Assembly: GCA_965261725.1 (NCBI GenBank)
Contig: CBDHDU010000034.1
Location: 202,095 to 266,094 of the forward strand
Reading direction: 5' to 3'
Length of the DNA stretch: 64,000 nucleotides
Source: CANDOC01 sp965261725
Lineage (GTDB): Bacteria > Pseudomonadota > Gammaproteobacteria > Pseudomonadales > Endozoicomonadaceae
Part shown: positions 1 through 8,963 of the stretch, one piece after another
Position numbering within the stretch: position 1 is the stretch's first letter
How the letters are laid out: the number at the start of each line of letters is the position of its first letter
The notes under the pieces: model-generated
Told to the model about the DNA's origin: nothing
What the model saw: the letters and a program-made list of their open reading frames with translations, nothing else
The model's database searches: none
Program-made: the position numbers and the translations under genes

Positions 1-1
1 G

Positions 2-127
2 CTGGCTAAAGATGGTTTTGAAACGACCCGCCAGAAAGCGATCACTGAATTGCGTGAAGTGCTGCTGCGTGATACGGGTGTTCAGGCGTTGGGCGATGTC
101 CTTTTTTCCGAGTTTGTTGTTCAGTAA
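2..127 (+). CDS. FliL-like flagellar protein (LafF type), C-terminal end only
   Basis: Only the last 41 codons are in the window; the gene is cut by the left edge. The readable tail ends in a hydrophobic stretch, DVLFSEFVVQ, followed by TAA. This is the usual ending of FliL, the inner-membrane protein that sits around the flagellar stator. The sigma-28 gene follows after 6 bp, and stator genes come next. That order matches lafF in lateral flagellar clusters. The call rests on the short tail plus context, so it is moderately secure. Confidence 0.6.
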   Translation: MAKDGFETTRQKAITELREVLLRDTGVQALGDVLFSEFVVQ

Positions 128-133
128 CAGATC

Positions 134-898
134 ATGTCATCTGCTCAATGTCGTGCAATTAGTCAGTACGGAGCTGACATCGTTTCAGCTTACGGCTGCA
201 CCAGAGATCAATGGGTGCAGCAACAGGTGCTGCAACATGCGGATATGGTTAAACGAATAGCCATACATCTGAATGACCGTCTGGATGGGGGTGCTGAACT
301 GGACGAGTTGGTTCAGGTTGGCTTTATCGGGCTGCTGGAAGCGGCACGACGTTATGATGCTGCTGACGGCGTTCCTTTTGAAGCTTTTGCTCTGAGTCGT
401 GTCCGTGGCGCAATGATTGATGAGTTGCGCCGCAACGACTGGTGCCCGCGCACATTACGCCGTCAGGCAGCAGATATTCGCAGAGCGAGATCGTCACTGG
501 AACAGCAGGGGCTACCCCGGACAGACAGTAATATGGCGACTCTGCTTGGATTTGAAATCAGTGAGTATCAGCAAATCTGTTCGCGTCTGGACAGTACCCG
601 CCTGATGAGTCTTGAAACGCTGCAGGAGGACCGGGGGGATCAGTTACCTGTTGCCGACAGTGTTGATCAGTCAGATTCTGCTGCACAGACAACTTTTCAG
701 CTCCGTCAGAGTAAGGCGCTGGCGGCTGCTATTGAGCAACTACCTGAACGTGAACAGCTATTGTTGTCGCTGTACTACGAGCACGAGCTTAATCAGAAGG
801 AGATTGCCCGGGTGCTTGAAATTACAGAGGCCCGGGTTTGTCAGCTACGCAAGCAGTCACATAAAAAATTAAGGACATTCATGGCCGACTGGTCCTGA
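134..898 (+). CDS. lafS: Flagellar sigma-28 factor (FliA/LafS-like)
   Basis: A 254-residue sigma factor of the FliA class, which directs RNA polymerase to late flagellar promoters. Region 2 is visible around residues 35-105 (LDELVQVGFIGLLEAARRYD, then FEAFALSRVRGAMIDELRR). Region 4 with its helix-turn-helix lies at about 195-250 (LPEREQLLLSLYYEHELNQK onward). The length fits the family. It sits between a FliL-like tail and MotA/MotB-like genes. This is the order of lateral flagellar lafF-lafS-lafT-lafU, whereas fliA of polar systems normally lies next to flhF/fleN and cheY. Function as sigma-28 is secure; lateral specificity is inferred from context. Confidence 0.85.
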   Translation: MSSAQCRAISQYGADIVSAYGCTRDQWVQQQVLQHADMVKRIAIHLNDRLDGGAELDELVQVGFIGLLEAARRYDAADGVPFEAFALSRVRGAMIDELRRNDWCPRTLRRQAADIRRARSSLEQQGLPRTDSNMATLLGFEISEYQQICSRLDSTRLMSLETLQEDRGDQLPVADSVDQSDSAAQTTFQLRQSKALAAAIEQLPEREQLLLSLYYEHELNQKEIARVLEITEARVCQLRKQSHKKLRTFMADWS

Positions 899-997
899 TT
901 GTTATGAGAGCTTTGCTGGCGAACAGTAAGGCAGATATTAAACAGCCGGTATCAGGAATGACCGGTTGATCTTCACAGGATAAAGCAGTTACACGTC

Positions 998-1855
998 ATG
1001 TTTTTGATTATTGGACTCGTACTGGTTGCCGCCAGCGTTGCCGGGGGATTTGTAAGTGCCGGTGGTAATCTGCTGGCACTTTGGCAACCGCCTGAATATG
1101 TCATCATCGTCGGCTGTGCGGTGGGTGCTTTTCTGTTGGGGAACTCTCCATCCGTTATCAAGGCAACCGGCGGTCATACCCTGCGAGTGATTACCGGGAA
1201 GCACTCGAACCCTGATCATTATCAGCGTTTGCTGACACTGCTGTTTCAATTATTTGAAACAGGTCGTAAATCAGGACTGGCATCACTTGAGGGGCATGTT
1301 GAAAATCCGGACGACAGTGAACTGTTCCGGGAGTCCGGTATTTTGCCAAATAAACGCTTAACAAGCTTTATCTGTGACAATATGCGGCTGTTTGGTTTGG
1401 GAAAGGTAAAGCCGCATGAGCTTGAAGGGCTGCTGGAAAGTGAAATCCATACCTTGCAGGAAGACATGGGACGTTCCGCTGCTTCTTTGCAGCGCATGGC
1501 AGACAGTTTCCCTGGCTTTGGCATCATCGCTGCGGTGTTAGGTATCGTTATTACGATGGAGAAAATGGGCGGACCTGCTGAAATGATTGGTATCAGTATT
1601 GCAGCCGCTCTGGTGGGGACGTTTCTTGGCATCTTTCTCGGGTATGTTCTGATTGGACCTTTGTCGCAGGCTGTTGAGCATATCATTGATGATGATATCC
1701 GTGCCTTTGAGTGTGTTAAAACGGCCTTGGTTGCTCATGCGTCCGGGCGACCTGCTGCGATTGCCATTGATTCGGGTCGTCGGGTGCTGTTTTCAGAAGT
1801 ACGTCCAAGCTTTGAAGAAATGGAAGCCTGGTTGATGGAGCCTCAGGGAAAATAA
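998..1855 (+). CDS. lafT: Flagellar stator protein MotA/LafT
   Basis: A 285-residue MotA-family protein, the channel-forming half of the ion-driven stator that turns the flagellum. It has paired N-terminal membrane helices, a cytoplasmic loop with charged residues (around NMRLFGLGKVKPHELEGLLE, which contacts FliG in known MotA proteins), and two further helices starting at FPGFGIIAAVLGIVITM that carry the conserved proline. The MotB partner follows after 9 bp. The start codon has only a weak AGGA upstream. Ion type (proton or sodium) cannot be decided from sequence alone; LafT-type stators are proton driven. Confidence 0.88.
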   Translation: MFLIIGLVLVAASVAGGFVSAGGNLLALWQPPEYVIIVGCAVGAFLLGNSPSVIKATGGHTLRVITGKHSNPDHYQRLLTLLFQLFETGRKSGLASLEGHVENPDDSELFRESGILPNKRLTSFICDNMRLFGLGKVKPHELEGLLESEIHTLQEDMGRSAASLQRMADSFPGFGIIAAVLGIVITMEKMGGPAEMIGISIAAALVGTFLGIFLGYVLIGPLSQAVEHIIDDDIRAFECVKTALVAHASGRPAAIAIDSGRRVLFSEVRPSFEEMEAWLMEPQGK

Positions 1856-1864
1856 GAGCTGGAT

Positions 1865-2770
1865 ATGGATAAAGAGGAAGCGATAGTTATCCGGCGCAGG
1901 CGTCGTTCAAAAAAAGCAAAGCACCATGGTGGTAGCTGGAAAGTGGCTTTTGCTGATTTCACACTGGCTATGATGGCATTGTTTATGGTGCTCTGGCTGG
2001 TTGAGGCGTCTTCTCCGTCACAGCGACGAGCCATAGCCCGCTATTTTGCTGAGCCCGGCGTTTTTGATCAGAATGCAAGTAATCAGCCGATTGAAATGGA
2101 TGGTCCATTGATTCCCGAGTTACGGGATGCCCCTTTACCTGAGCCGGAAGCCAAACCGTATGGTATTGGACCCACCGGTGCTTACTATGTTGATCCGGAA
2201 TTCGGTGAAGTCATGGCGGCACTCCAGAGTGTTCCTCATCGCGACACAAACCCGAAAAATATAGATAACCTGCGATTAGAGCAGTTGCCCATAGGTATCA
2301 GGATTGAGCTGACTGAAAGTAAAGGGCAAGGCATGTTTGGCGGTGCAGGCAGTGCCCAGCTGGAACCGTATTATGAAGATGTTCTGTTATCTCTGGCGCC
2401 TTTTCTGAACAGAACCGGGCGGGCAGTGATGATTCGTGGTCATGCGGATGCTTCACAATTCAATAGCAACCGTGGGCGGGATAACTGGGATCTTTCATTC
2501 GACCGGGCACAGGCCGCACGCAAAACATTGATATTTGGCGGGCTTGCAGAAAACCGGATTCTCAACGTATCAGGTTTGGGCGATCACACATTGCTGGATA
2601 AGGAAAATCCATATAGTCCTTCCAACCGGCGAATTGAAATTTTGCTGTTGAATGAACAAAGCGAAAAACTCCTGCGCAGCATGCTGGAGCCAACCGGGGA
2701 AGAAATAAAGGATATTAATCCGTCGAATGTGAATCTGGCGCAGGATCTTGCTGCAGCGAATCAGCGATAG
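1865..2770 (+). CDS. lafU: Flagellar stator protein MotB/LafU
   Basis: A 301-residue MotB-family protein that anchors the stator to peptidoglycan. A basic N-terminus (RRRRRSKKAKHHGG) precedes one membrane helix, FADFTLAMMALFMVLWLVEA, with the essential ion-binding aspartate at about residue 31. An OmpA-like peptidoglycan-binding domain occupies about residues 165-285 (motifs MIRGHADAS and FDRAQAARKTL, then NRRIEILL). It is paired with the upstream MotA-like gene and is the last gene of the flagellar block. A non-flagellar operon starts about 105 bp later. Confidence 0.88.
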   Translation: MDKEEAIVIRRRRRSKKAKHHGGSWKVAFADFTLAMMALFMVLWLVEASSPSQRRAIARYFAEPGVFDQNASNQPIEMDGPLIPELRDAPLPEPEAKPYGIGPTGAYYVDPEFGEVMAALQSVPHRDTNPKNIDNLRLEQLPIGIRIELTESKGQGMFGGAGSAQLEPYYEDVLLSLAPFLNRTGRAVMIRGHADASQFNSNRGRDNWDLSFDRAQAARKTLIFGGLAENRILNVSGLGDHTLLDKENPYSPSNRRIEILLLNEQSEKLLRSMLEPTGEEIKDINPSNVNLAQDLAAANQR

Positions 2771-2875
2771 GATTGCTTTTTACTCCTGCGTTACTATCTA
2801 TTGACCCGAATTAGGACTTCATGCTCGGTGTGGCGTTAGAATAGAGGGAAATATTTTCTATTTGCGCCACGCCTG

Positions 2876-4006
2876 ATGCAGAAAAAAACAAGTGCACAAT
2901 GGCTTCGCTGTGATGCGGCTTCGGAACAGCAGGAAAATCCGGAGATTGTAACGCTGATATTACAGGGGGGCTGGCTGAAAGAGCATACTGTTCCGGAAGT
3001 CAGTTCTATGGATCAGTTGTTCCGGCAGCATGAAGTTAAAACAATACAGTTAAAACCGGGAAATGACTTTGAGTGGGACACCCGGTTTATGACCTTCCTG
3101 CTGCAATGCCACCGGCAGGGCAAAGCATCCGGCGTTGTGCTGGATGTTACGGCGTTGCCGGATGAATGCCGGCAACTGTTTAAACTGGCAACGGCAGTTG
3201 AACCTCAGGATACATCATCCCGGGTTTCTCCCCCCTTTATTTCTCTAAAGAAGTTCAAGCAAGGCGTAACAGACCAGCTTCATTTTGGCGGTGAAGTTAC
3301 ACTGGCCTTTTGGTCTCTGTTAACCGGTCGTGCCCGCACCCGTATCGCTGACTGTTTTTTCTTTTTCCAGCAAACCGGTCCGAATGCCATCCCCATTATT
3401 ACGTTGATCAGTGTGCTGGTCGGTATGATTCTGGCTTACCTGGGGCTGGTGCAATTGCGGCAGTTTGGGGCGCAGGTTTATATTGCGGATCTGGTTGCTA
3501 TTGGTATGGCAAGGGAAATGGGGGCGCTGATGACTGCCGTTATTCTCGCGGGTCGTACCGGCGCTTCCTATGCTGCACAGCTGGGTACCATGCAGGTTAA
3601 TGAAGAAATTGATGCACTGGTAACACTGGGCATGCGACCGGTGGAATATCTGGTTTTGCCGAGAATACTGGCACTGGTTATCGCTATGCCGTTGCTGACA
3701 ATCTACAGTGATGTGTTAGGTATTGTTGGTGGTGCGCTGGTGGCGACGGGAATGGATTTAACGTTTACCCAGTACTTCCATCATGTCAGTCAGTCGTTGT
3801 CTGTTCACTCGATTCTGACCGGTTGCTTTAAAAGTATGATCTTTGGCTTGCTGATTGCTATGGCAGGCTGTCAGGCAGGAATGCGTTGCGGGCGTTCTTC
3901 TGCAGCAGTGGGTGAGGCAACAACCAAAGCGGTTGTCTCAGCGATCGTTTATCTTGTGGTTGCGGATGCCGTTTTGAATATCATCTACTACAAGTTGGGG
4001 ATTTGA
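2876..4006 (+). CDS. MlaE-family lipid ABC transporter permease with N-terminal STAS-like domain
   Basis: A 376-residue permease of the MlaE/YrbE family, which moves phospholipids between the inner and outer membranes together with an MCE protein. The first ~110 residues are soluble and look like a STAS domain. The membrane domain starts near residue 150 and contains the family signature (VAIGMAREMGALMTAVILAG, followed by GRTGASYAAQLGTMQVNEEIDAL). The ATPase gene begins 1 bp after its stop. The fused STAS domain is seen in a subset of these permeases; in E. coli the STAS protein MlaB is separate. Confidence 0.85.
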   Translation: MQKKTSAQWLRCDAASEQQENPEIVTLILQGGWLKEHTVPEVSSMDQLFRQHEVKTIQLKPGNDFEWDTRFMTFLLQCHRQGKASGVVLDVTALPDECRQLFKLATAVEPQDTSSRVSPPFISLKKFKQGVTDQLHFGGEVTLAFWSLLTGRARTRIADCFFFFQQTGPNAIPIITLISVLVGMILAYLGLVQLRQFGAQVYIADLVAIGMAREMGALMTAVILAGRTGASYAAQLGTMQVNEEIDALVTLGMRPVEYLVLPRILALVIAMPLLTIYSDVLGIVGGALVATGMDLTFTQYFHHVSQSLSVHSILTGCFKSMIFGLLIAMAGCQAGMRCGRSSAAVGEATTKAVVSAIVYLVVADAVLNIIYYKLGI

Positions 4007-4007
4007 T

Positions 4008-4784
4008 ATGACGCTATCATCCGCTCATTCCCAACCGTCAGGCACAGCCATTGAAGTGCGTAACCTGACGATGAAGTATGGTTCGAACCTGATTCAGCAG
4101 GATTTGAACTTTGATGTCAGAACCGGTGATATTTTTGTCATTATGGGTGGCAGTGGCTGCGGTAAAAGTACGCTGCTGAAGCACCTGATTGGTCTGTATC
4201 AGCCTGCGACAGGTGAGATTCTTTATGACCGGCAGAACTTCTTTACTGCTGACGACGATATGCGCCAGCAAATGCGTAAACGCTGGGGTGTCACCTATCA
4301 GGGAGGTGCCCTGTTCAGTGCGATGACACTGGAGGAGAATACGGCGCTACCGCTGCAGCAATTCAGCACACTGTCCAAAGCTGAAATCCGTGATATTGTG
4401 AGTTATAAGCTGGCGCTTGTGGGGCTGGCAGGTTATGAAGATTATTATCCCTCACAGATCAGTGGCGGGATGCAGAAGCGTGCAAGTCTGGCACGTGCCG
4501 TGGCGCTTGATCCGGATATTCTGTTTTTTGATGAACCTTCGGCAGGACTTGATCCGCTGAGTGCCCGGCGGCTGGATGAACTGATTCTGCAGCTTCGCGA
4601 TTCAACGGGTGCGACGGTCGTAATTGTTACCCATGAGCTGGCCAGTATTTTCGCTATTGGCAGCAACGGTATTTTTCTGGATGCTGAAACCAAAACCCAA
4701 CTGGATGTCGGGTCACCTGAATATATGTTGAACAATAGTCCACACTCTGTCGTCAGAGCCTTTCTTTCAAGAGGGGAGGCATAA
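4008..4784 (+). CDS. MlaF-like ABC transporter ATP-binding protein
   Basis: A 258-residue ABC ATPase. The Walker A motif GGSGCGKST lies near residue 47, the signature ISGGMQKRASLARAV near 150, and Walker B ILFFDEPSAGLDP follows. The signature form SGGMQKR is typical of the MlaF/Ttg2A lipid-transport branch. It lies 1 bp downstream of the MlaE-like permease and 2 bp upstream of the MCE-domain gene, so the three are almost certainly translated as one unit and form one complex that powers lipid movement across the envelope. Confidence 0.88.
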   Translation: MTLSSAHSQPSGTAIEVRNLTMKYGSNLIQQDLNFDVRTGDIFVIMGGSGCGKSTLLKHLIGLYQPATGEILYDRQNFFTADDDMRQQMRKRWGVTYQGGALFSAMTLEENTALPLQQFSTLSKAEIRDIVSYKLALVGLAGYEDYYPSQISGGMQKRASLARAVALDPDILFFDEPSAGLDPLSARRLDELILQLRDSTGATVVIVTHELASIFAIGSNGIFLDAETKTQLDVGSPEYMLNNSPHSVVRAFLSRGEA

Positions 4785-4786
4785 TC

Positions 4787-5773
4787 ATGAGTCAGCGAGC
4801 GAACCCGGTAGTCGTCGGCGGCTTTATGGTAGCGATGATTGCGCTGTGTATTTTTCTGGTGGTGTTTGTCGGTACCGGAAATCTGTCGTCTTATTCCTCG
4901 TCCCGTTATGAGTTGCTGTATTCGAGTTCTATCAAAGGATTGAATGTAGGTGCACCGGTTGCTTTAAAAGGTGTAAAGATTGGTGAGGTTGTCAGTATCA
5001 CAGCCAAGATTTACCCGGAAAAACTGGACGTGTTGAACTCGGTTGTCATTGATGTTGATCCTAAGGCGATGGTGCGGGTAGGTGAGCCGGACAAACGGCG
5101 GGAAGAAGTGATTCAGGAGCTGCTCGGTAAAGGGTTATCGGCTCAGTTAAAAATGCAGAGTTTGCTGACTGGATTGTTATATATCGAAGTGAATTTTTAT
5201 CCCCAGCGGGAGAGAAATACCTTTCCAATTGAAACGGAATATCCGCAGATTCCTACCGTACCAAGCGATCTTGAACAACTAACCCAGAATCTTGAAGGTT
5301 TTGATCTGCGTGGAATGGCTGAGGATATGAAGGGCGTCATTGCCGGGCTTAATCAGGTTCTGGCTAATGAAGACACCCAGGCACTGCCTACAACCGTCAA
5401 CCATACGATGGTTGCCTTTGGTGATATGTCCGGTGAGATGAAAAAAATGGCTATCGGCATGCGTCAGGATATGGCGGCAATGAGAGCGCAGATGGCACCG
5501 ATGGCGGCTGAGATTCGCCAGATGGCAGGGCAGTTAAATGAAGAAGTTCCCGGAACGGTTAAGCAGCTAAACAGTATGCTGGCTGAACTCGAAAATACAC
5601 TGGTAGCGGCACGGGGAACGCTGGAGCGTGCCGAAAATGCGATGGATCCTGATTCTCCGTTGCTGTACCAGATGGAGCAGAGTGCCAAAGATATGAGCCG
5701 GGCGGCGCGAGCTGTTGAGGAAATGGCAGAGCTGTTAGAGAAGAAACCAAGTTCGGTTCTGTATGGGAAGTAA
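4787..5773 (+). CDS. MCE-domain (MlaD-like) substrate-binding protein
   Basis: A 328-residue protein with one N-terminal membrane anchor (about residues 9-30, VVGGFMVAMIALCIFLVVFV) and an MCE domain at about 38-120, including SSIKGLNVGAPVALKGVKIGEV. A long helical, Met- and Gln-rich C-terminus follows (about 185-315) and is likely a coiled coil. MCE proteins form hexameric rings that carry lipids through the periplasm. It sits between the ATPase and a lipoprotein gene whose start overlaps its end. The longer helical tail resembles PqiB/MlaD variants that work with a PqiC-like lipoprotein. Confidence 0.86.
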   Translation: MSQRANPVVVGGFMVAMIALCIFLVVFVGTGNLSSYSSSRYELLYSSSIKGLNVGAPVALKGVKIGEVVSITAKIYPEKLDVLNSVVIDVDPKAMVRVGEPDKRREEVIQELLGKGLSAQLKMQSLLTGLLYIEVNFYPQRERNTFPIETEYPQIPTVPSDLEQLTQNLEGFDLRGMAEDMKGVIAGLNQVLANEDTQALPTTVNHTMVAFGDMSGEMKKMAIGMRQDMAAMRAQMAPMAAEIRQMAGQLNEEVPGTVKQLNSMLAELENTLVAARGTLERAENAMDPDSPLLYQMEQSAKDMSRAARAVEEMAELLEKKPSSVLYGK

Positions 5774-6401
5774 TAACTATCAATTTGAGATGAATGGATT
5801 AATCACTGTGCGTAGTTTAAAGCGTCTTAGCCTGTTAACCATGATGGTGTTACTTGCCGGATGCGTTAGTACGCCGGAGTATCGGTACTATTCTCTTCGT
5901 GCTTTATCAGGTGCAGATAAGGTGGCAGAGGTGCCACAATTATCAGGTGTGAGTGTAGGCATTATGCCGGTACAGGCTCCGGAATGGCTTGATAAAGAAA
6001 ATATGTCTTATAGCGATGGCGGCTACCGGTTGTATCAGGCTGACTTCGATCGCTGGGGCGAGCCTTTGCCGCAGATTATGACTCGGGTAGTGATGCGTAA
6101 TCTGGAGCAAATATCGCCAGGGCTAGATGTTTCTGTTGGCCCTTGGAATCGTAGTCAGCAACCTGAACACATGATTTCGATAGAAGTGCTTGATCTGGCG
6201 GTCAAAAATAATGTGTTGGTTCTTGAAGCTCGCTGGGAGGTAAAATCTGGCCTGCTGAATTCAGCAAGATCTTTCTACGACAAGATTGAGCAGCCATTAG
6301 TTGATGGCAGTTATGAATCCATTGCGTTAGGAAGTAGTCAGGTCATATTCAAGCTCACCAGCCAAATCGTAGTTACGGCATTGCTGGATACAAACGCCTG
6401 A
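5763..6401 (+). CDS. ABC-type transport auxiliary lipoprotein (PqiC-like)
   Basis: An outer-membrane lipoprotein of the PqiC/DUF330 type that accompanies MCE transporters. A signal peptide ends in a clear lipobox, LLAGC. The mature start (STPEYRYYSLRAL) is the usual PqiC opening. The ATG given overlaps the MCE gene by 11 bp. An ATG at 5790 or a GTG at 5808 would give a more normal signal-peptide length, and I cannot choose firmly. Its 3' end overlaps the convergent gene on the other strand by 29 bp. It probably completes a four-gene lipid transport operon. Confidence 0.8.
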   Translation: MGSNNYQFEMNGLITVRSLKRLSLLTMMVLLAGCVSTPEYRYYSLRALSGADKVAEVPQLSGVSVGIMPVQAPEWLDKENMSYSDGGYRLYQADFDRWGEPLPQIMTRVVMRNLEQISPGLDVSVGPWNRSQQPEHMISIEVLDLAVKNNVLVLEARWEVKSGLLNSARSFYDKIEQPLVDGSYESIALGSSQVIFKLTSQIVVTALLDTNA

Positions 6402-7584
6402 CAGGGTCGTAAAAGCGGGTAATGCCATCCATTCCACAATTCAGAAATACTGCTTTAAGAGTATGGCATGATGCATGCTCAAGATTCTCAGTCAGTGTGA
6501 CAGATATCATGTAACAGTTGGATTTGTGGTTGCTGTGATGTAGTCCCCCAAGGTGGACTATCACTGTTGGCTTATTTGCAATAGCGATGAAGTGATCAAG
6601 TTGCTCACAGCTCAGAGTTGGGAAAAAATATACAACGTTAATTCCAAACTTTTTATATATGGCTTTCAAGTCATCTAGCGGGGTTTCCGGAGACACATAC
6701 AGAACAGGCATGTAAAGGCAGCTGGAAACAGCCGCCAGCTGATCGCCTGTTTCTACAGAAATATTTTGCCCTTTGGTGATTATTTCCCATTCGGTATAAA
6801 AGCGTAATACCGTACTTAATAGTGCGCTTTTCCAGCATTGAACTTTATCTGGAAAGGGAGGGAAGCTACTTACTGTTTGTTTTTTCTCAGATTCAGGGTG
6901 CAGGATTGTAAAAAGTTGCAAAAAGCTGGGTACAAAGTGATCAGGCTCAAGCTGCTTCGTATTAAACTGGTCTGTAAATGCATATATGTCTGCACCAATT
7001 TTTTCGCAGGCTTTCCACCGCGCTGAAGCAGCCATTAATTTAATTGCCTGCAGGATTTCCTGATCGTTATAGTCTGGTTCCCAGCCTGATTCTGAACAAA
7101 AAGCACGCTTATTAAGAGTTGATTGAGGGCTTCTTTTCCGTACTCTTATTTGCTCAGTTAATCCCTCAAACAGAAGGTACCACAGGTGTAAGCTAGCTGC
7201 CGGAATCTGTCTCTCAGTACATTCTGGTCTTAAGCTTTCTAGTGTCGGCAGGAGATAGAAATACACTGCACGACCATCGGGTGGGTTTTTTGTATCAAAG
7301 AGGTGGGCATGGTAATGAAATGTCGTCTGAACAAACTCTTTGAGCTGGGGCGCGGGTAATAATGGTGAGCACGAAGTTGCAATAGCTATTGCCCAGGGAG
7401 TTTTACCTTCCCGGTTTTCCAGTTGGAATACATACTGATTAGTGTTTGTTGCATAGCCATTTACCACATCAAGTTTTTCTGCTGAGGCCCCGCTGGAAGA
7501 TATAAGGGTTAAGAGAAACAGCAGAAAGCTATATGAGGCAATATTGAAATAAAATGCCTGGGAGTTCTGATTTTCTAATAGCAA
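6373..7584 (-). CDS. Secreted protein of unknown function
   Basis: A 403-residue protein I do not recognise. An N-terminal hydrophobic segment (about residues 14-33, ending ASA) looks like a signal peptide, so it is probably exported. It contains about a dozen cysteines, mostly spread through the C-terminal half, and no enzyme motif that I can name. It is convergent with the lipid-transport operon and its last codons overlap the lipoprotein gene. There is no obvious operon partner. Similar orphan secreted proteins elsewhere in this window suggest a pool of lineage-specific exported proteins. Confidence 0.6.
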   Translation of the reverse strand: MLLENQNSQAFYFNIASYSFLLFLLTLISSSGASAEKLDVVNGYATNTNQYVFQLENREGKTPWAIAIATSCSPLLPAPQLKEFVQTTFHYHAHLFDTKNPPDGRAVYFYLLPTLESLRPECTERQIPAASLHLWYLLFEGLTEQIRVRKRSPQSTLNKRAFCSESGWEPDYNDQEILQAIKLMAASARWKACEKIGADIYAFTDQFNTKQLEPDHFVPSFLQLFTILHPESEKKQTVSSFPPFPDKVQCWKSALLSTVLRFYTEWEIITKGQNISVETGDQLAAVSSCLYMPVLYVSPETPLDDLKAIYKKFGINVVYFFPTLSCEQLDHFIAIANKPTVIVHLGGLHHSNHKSNCYMISVTLTENLEHASCHTLKAVFLNCGMDGITRFYDPVRRLYPAMP

Positions 7585-7678
7585 TTTTGTTATCCAACCC
7601 GACTTGTACTTTTACTTGTTGTATTAAGTTAGATGAAGACGGTCGGAGGAGAGAAATAACTTACTGCTTTTATAATGC

Positions 7679-7708
7679 CTGTCCGGCAGGCTCTTACCCA
7701 CCGGACAG
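7679..7708 (-). terminator. Hairpin downstream of the FocA-type channel gene
   Basis: An 8-bp perfect stem (CTGTCCGG paired with CCGGACAG) with a 14-nt loop lies just past the stop codon of the formate channel gene on the minus strand. The run of T after it is weak, so it may act as a terminator or only as an RNA 3'-end stabiliser. Confidence 0.5.
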
Positions 7709-7717
7709 TGAAGCTTA

Positions 7718-8623
7718 TTAAGCGCTCTGCAACTCAGAAACAGCCGCTTTTTCCTTAACATCGTGCTTCTTGATATGCACGAACCACTGGCTCAGACCAA
7801 CGATTACGCCACCACCCAGAATGTTACCGATCAGAACCGGAATCAGGTTGCTTGCGAATACGTTGTACATGGTCAGGTTAGCGAAGTCTGCTGCAGTGTA
7901 ACCGCTCATCTGCCAGAAGGTTTCCGGCGCAATGTTCTTGATAACAACAGCGATTGGCAGCAGGTACATGTTGGCAACAACGTGTTCACCACCGGAACCT
8001 ACGAATGCAGCAATACCCATCATGCAGGCCAGAATCTTGGATGTGGTATCAGTGGTGCTGATAGTCATCCAGTAAGTCAGGCATACCAGCAGGTTACAGA
8101 TAATACCCAGGGCAATGGCCTGACCAAAACTGTGACCCATCTTGCTCTTGGCAATGTACAGTGCCTTGATACCGACTTCACCGCCAGCAAACATGTACTG
8201 ACCACAGGCGATCATTAGCGCAACCATCAGCAGGGAGCCGACAAAGTTACCGGTGAATACCAGACTCCAGTTACGCATGATCTGGCCACCGGTTAAACGA
8301 CCCTCTGCACGCCCCATAATCAGCAGGGTGTTACTGGTAAACAGTTCAGCACCCACCAGTACCACCAGAATCAGTGCAATACTGAAGCCCAGGCCACCGA
8401 TAAATTTGGTCATACCATAAGGAACATCACCGGCGCCGGTTGCGATTATGGTGTAGAACATACCAGCAATTGATACAAAAACACCTGCAAAGATAGCCAT
8501 GACAAACGTGATGCTTGGGGTCTTGTCAGACTTTTCAGCCTTGGCAATGGCTACTTTCAGTGCGTAGGCAGCCGCTTCAGCAGGCGGAACGGTGTTGGTC
8601 ACCATCTTTGGAGATTCTTGCAT
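7718..8623 (-). CDS. Formate/nitrite channel (FocA/NirC family)
   Basis: A 301-residue membrane channel of the FNT family, which moves formate or nitrite across the inner membrane. Six membrane helices can be read. Family landmarks include GAELFTSNTLLIMGRAEG, NWSLVFTGNFVGSLL and SGGEHVVANMYLLP, the last holding the channel-lining histidine. The length fits FocA (about 285). The start chosen opens MQESPKMV and is preceded by a 340-bp leader region. No pyruvate formate-lyase gene is adjacent, so formate and nitrite specificity cannot be separated from context. Confidence 0.85.
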   Translation of the reverse strand: MQESPKMVTNTVPPAEAAAYALKVAIAKAEKSDKTPSITFVMAIFAGVFVSIAGMFYTIIATGAGDVPYGMTKFIGGLGFSIALILVVLVGAELFTSNTLLIMGRAEGRLTGGQIMRNWSLVFTGNFVGSLLMVALMIACGQYMFAGGEVGIKALYIAKSKMGHSFGQAIALGIICNLLVCLTYWMTISTTDTTSKILACMMGIAAFVGSGGEHVVANMYLLPIAVVIKNIAPETFWQMSGYTAADFANLTMYNVFASNLIPVLIGNILGGGVIVGLSQWFVHIKKHDVKEKAAVSELQSA

Positions 8624-8963
8624 GGTAATTATCTTGTCAGAACTGTTTATCGGATGATTGGATGCTGATCAGTCATGGAGCCGACAGGACATCGGATTTT
8701 TATACATTGACCGCATCAGGATGAAAAACTGGGTGAAATAATAAACGGAAGCAGCAAACGTGGTAGGGGTAATATCCGAACAGTAAATAGTGGTGCAAAT
8801 CTTGCGGGTAACGCTATTGGTAGGCTGGAGGGTGTTATTTGGCTGTGTGTGTTATTTTGCTCGGAAACCGCCTATGGTTGACTGTGAAACCCGATACAAA
8901 CAAACGGAAAGTCAATTCAATTTAAGTTGAGTTGAGTAAAAAGTACCAGTCTGCAAGTACAAA
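8624..8963. other. Intergenic region between the FocA-type gene and the truncated NRAMP gene
   Basis: 340 bp with no recognisable gene. On the minus strand a TATAAAA-like stretch near 8697 could be the -10 region of the channel gene. There is no trace, in any frame, of the missing N-terminal half of the NRAMP gene that follows. A deletion junction therefore probably lies close to the in-frame TAA near 8938. Confidence 0.5.
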
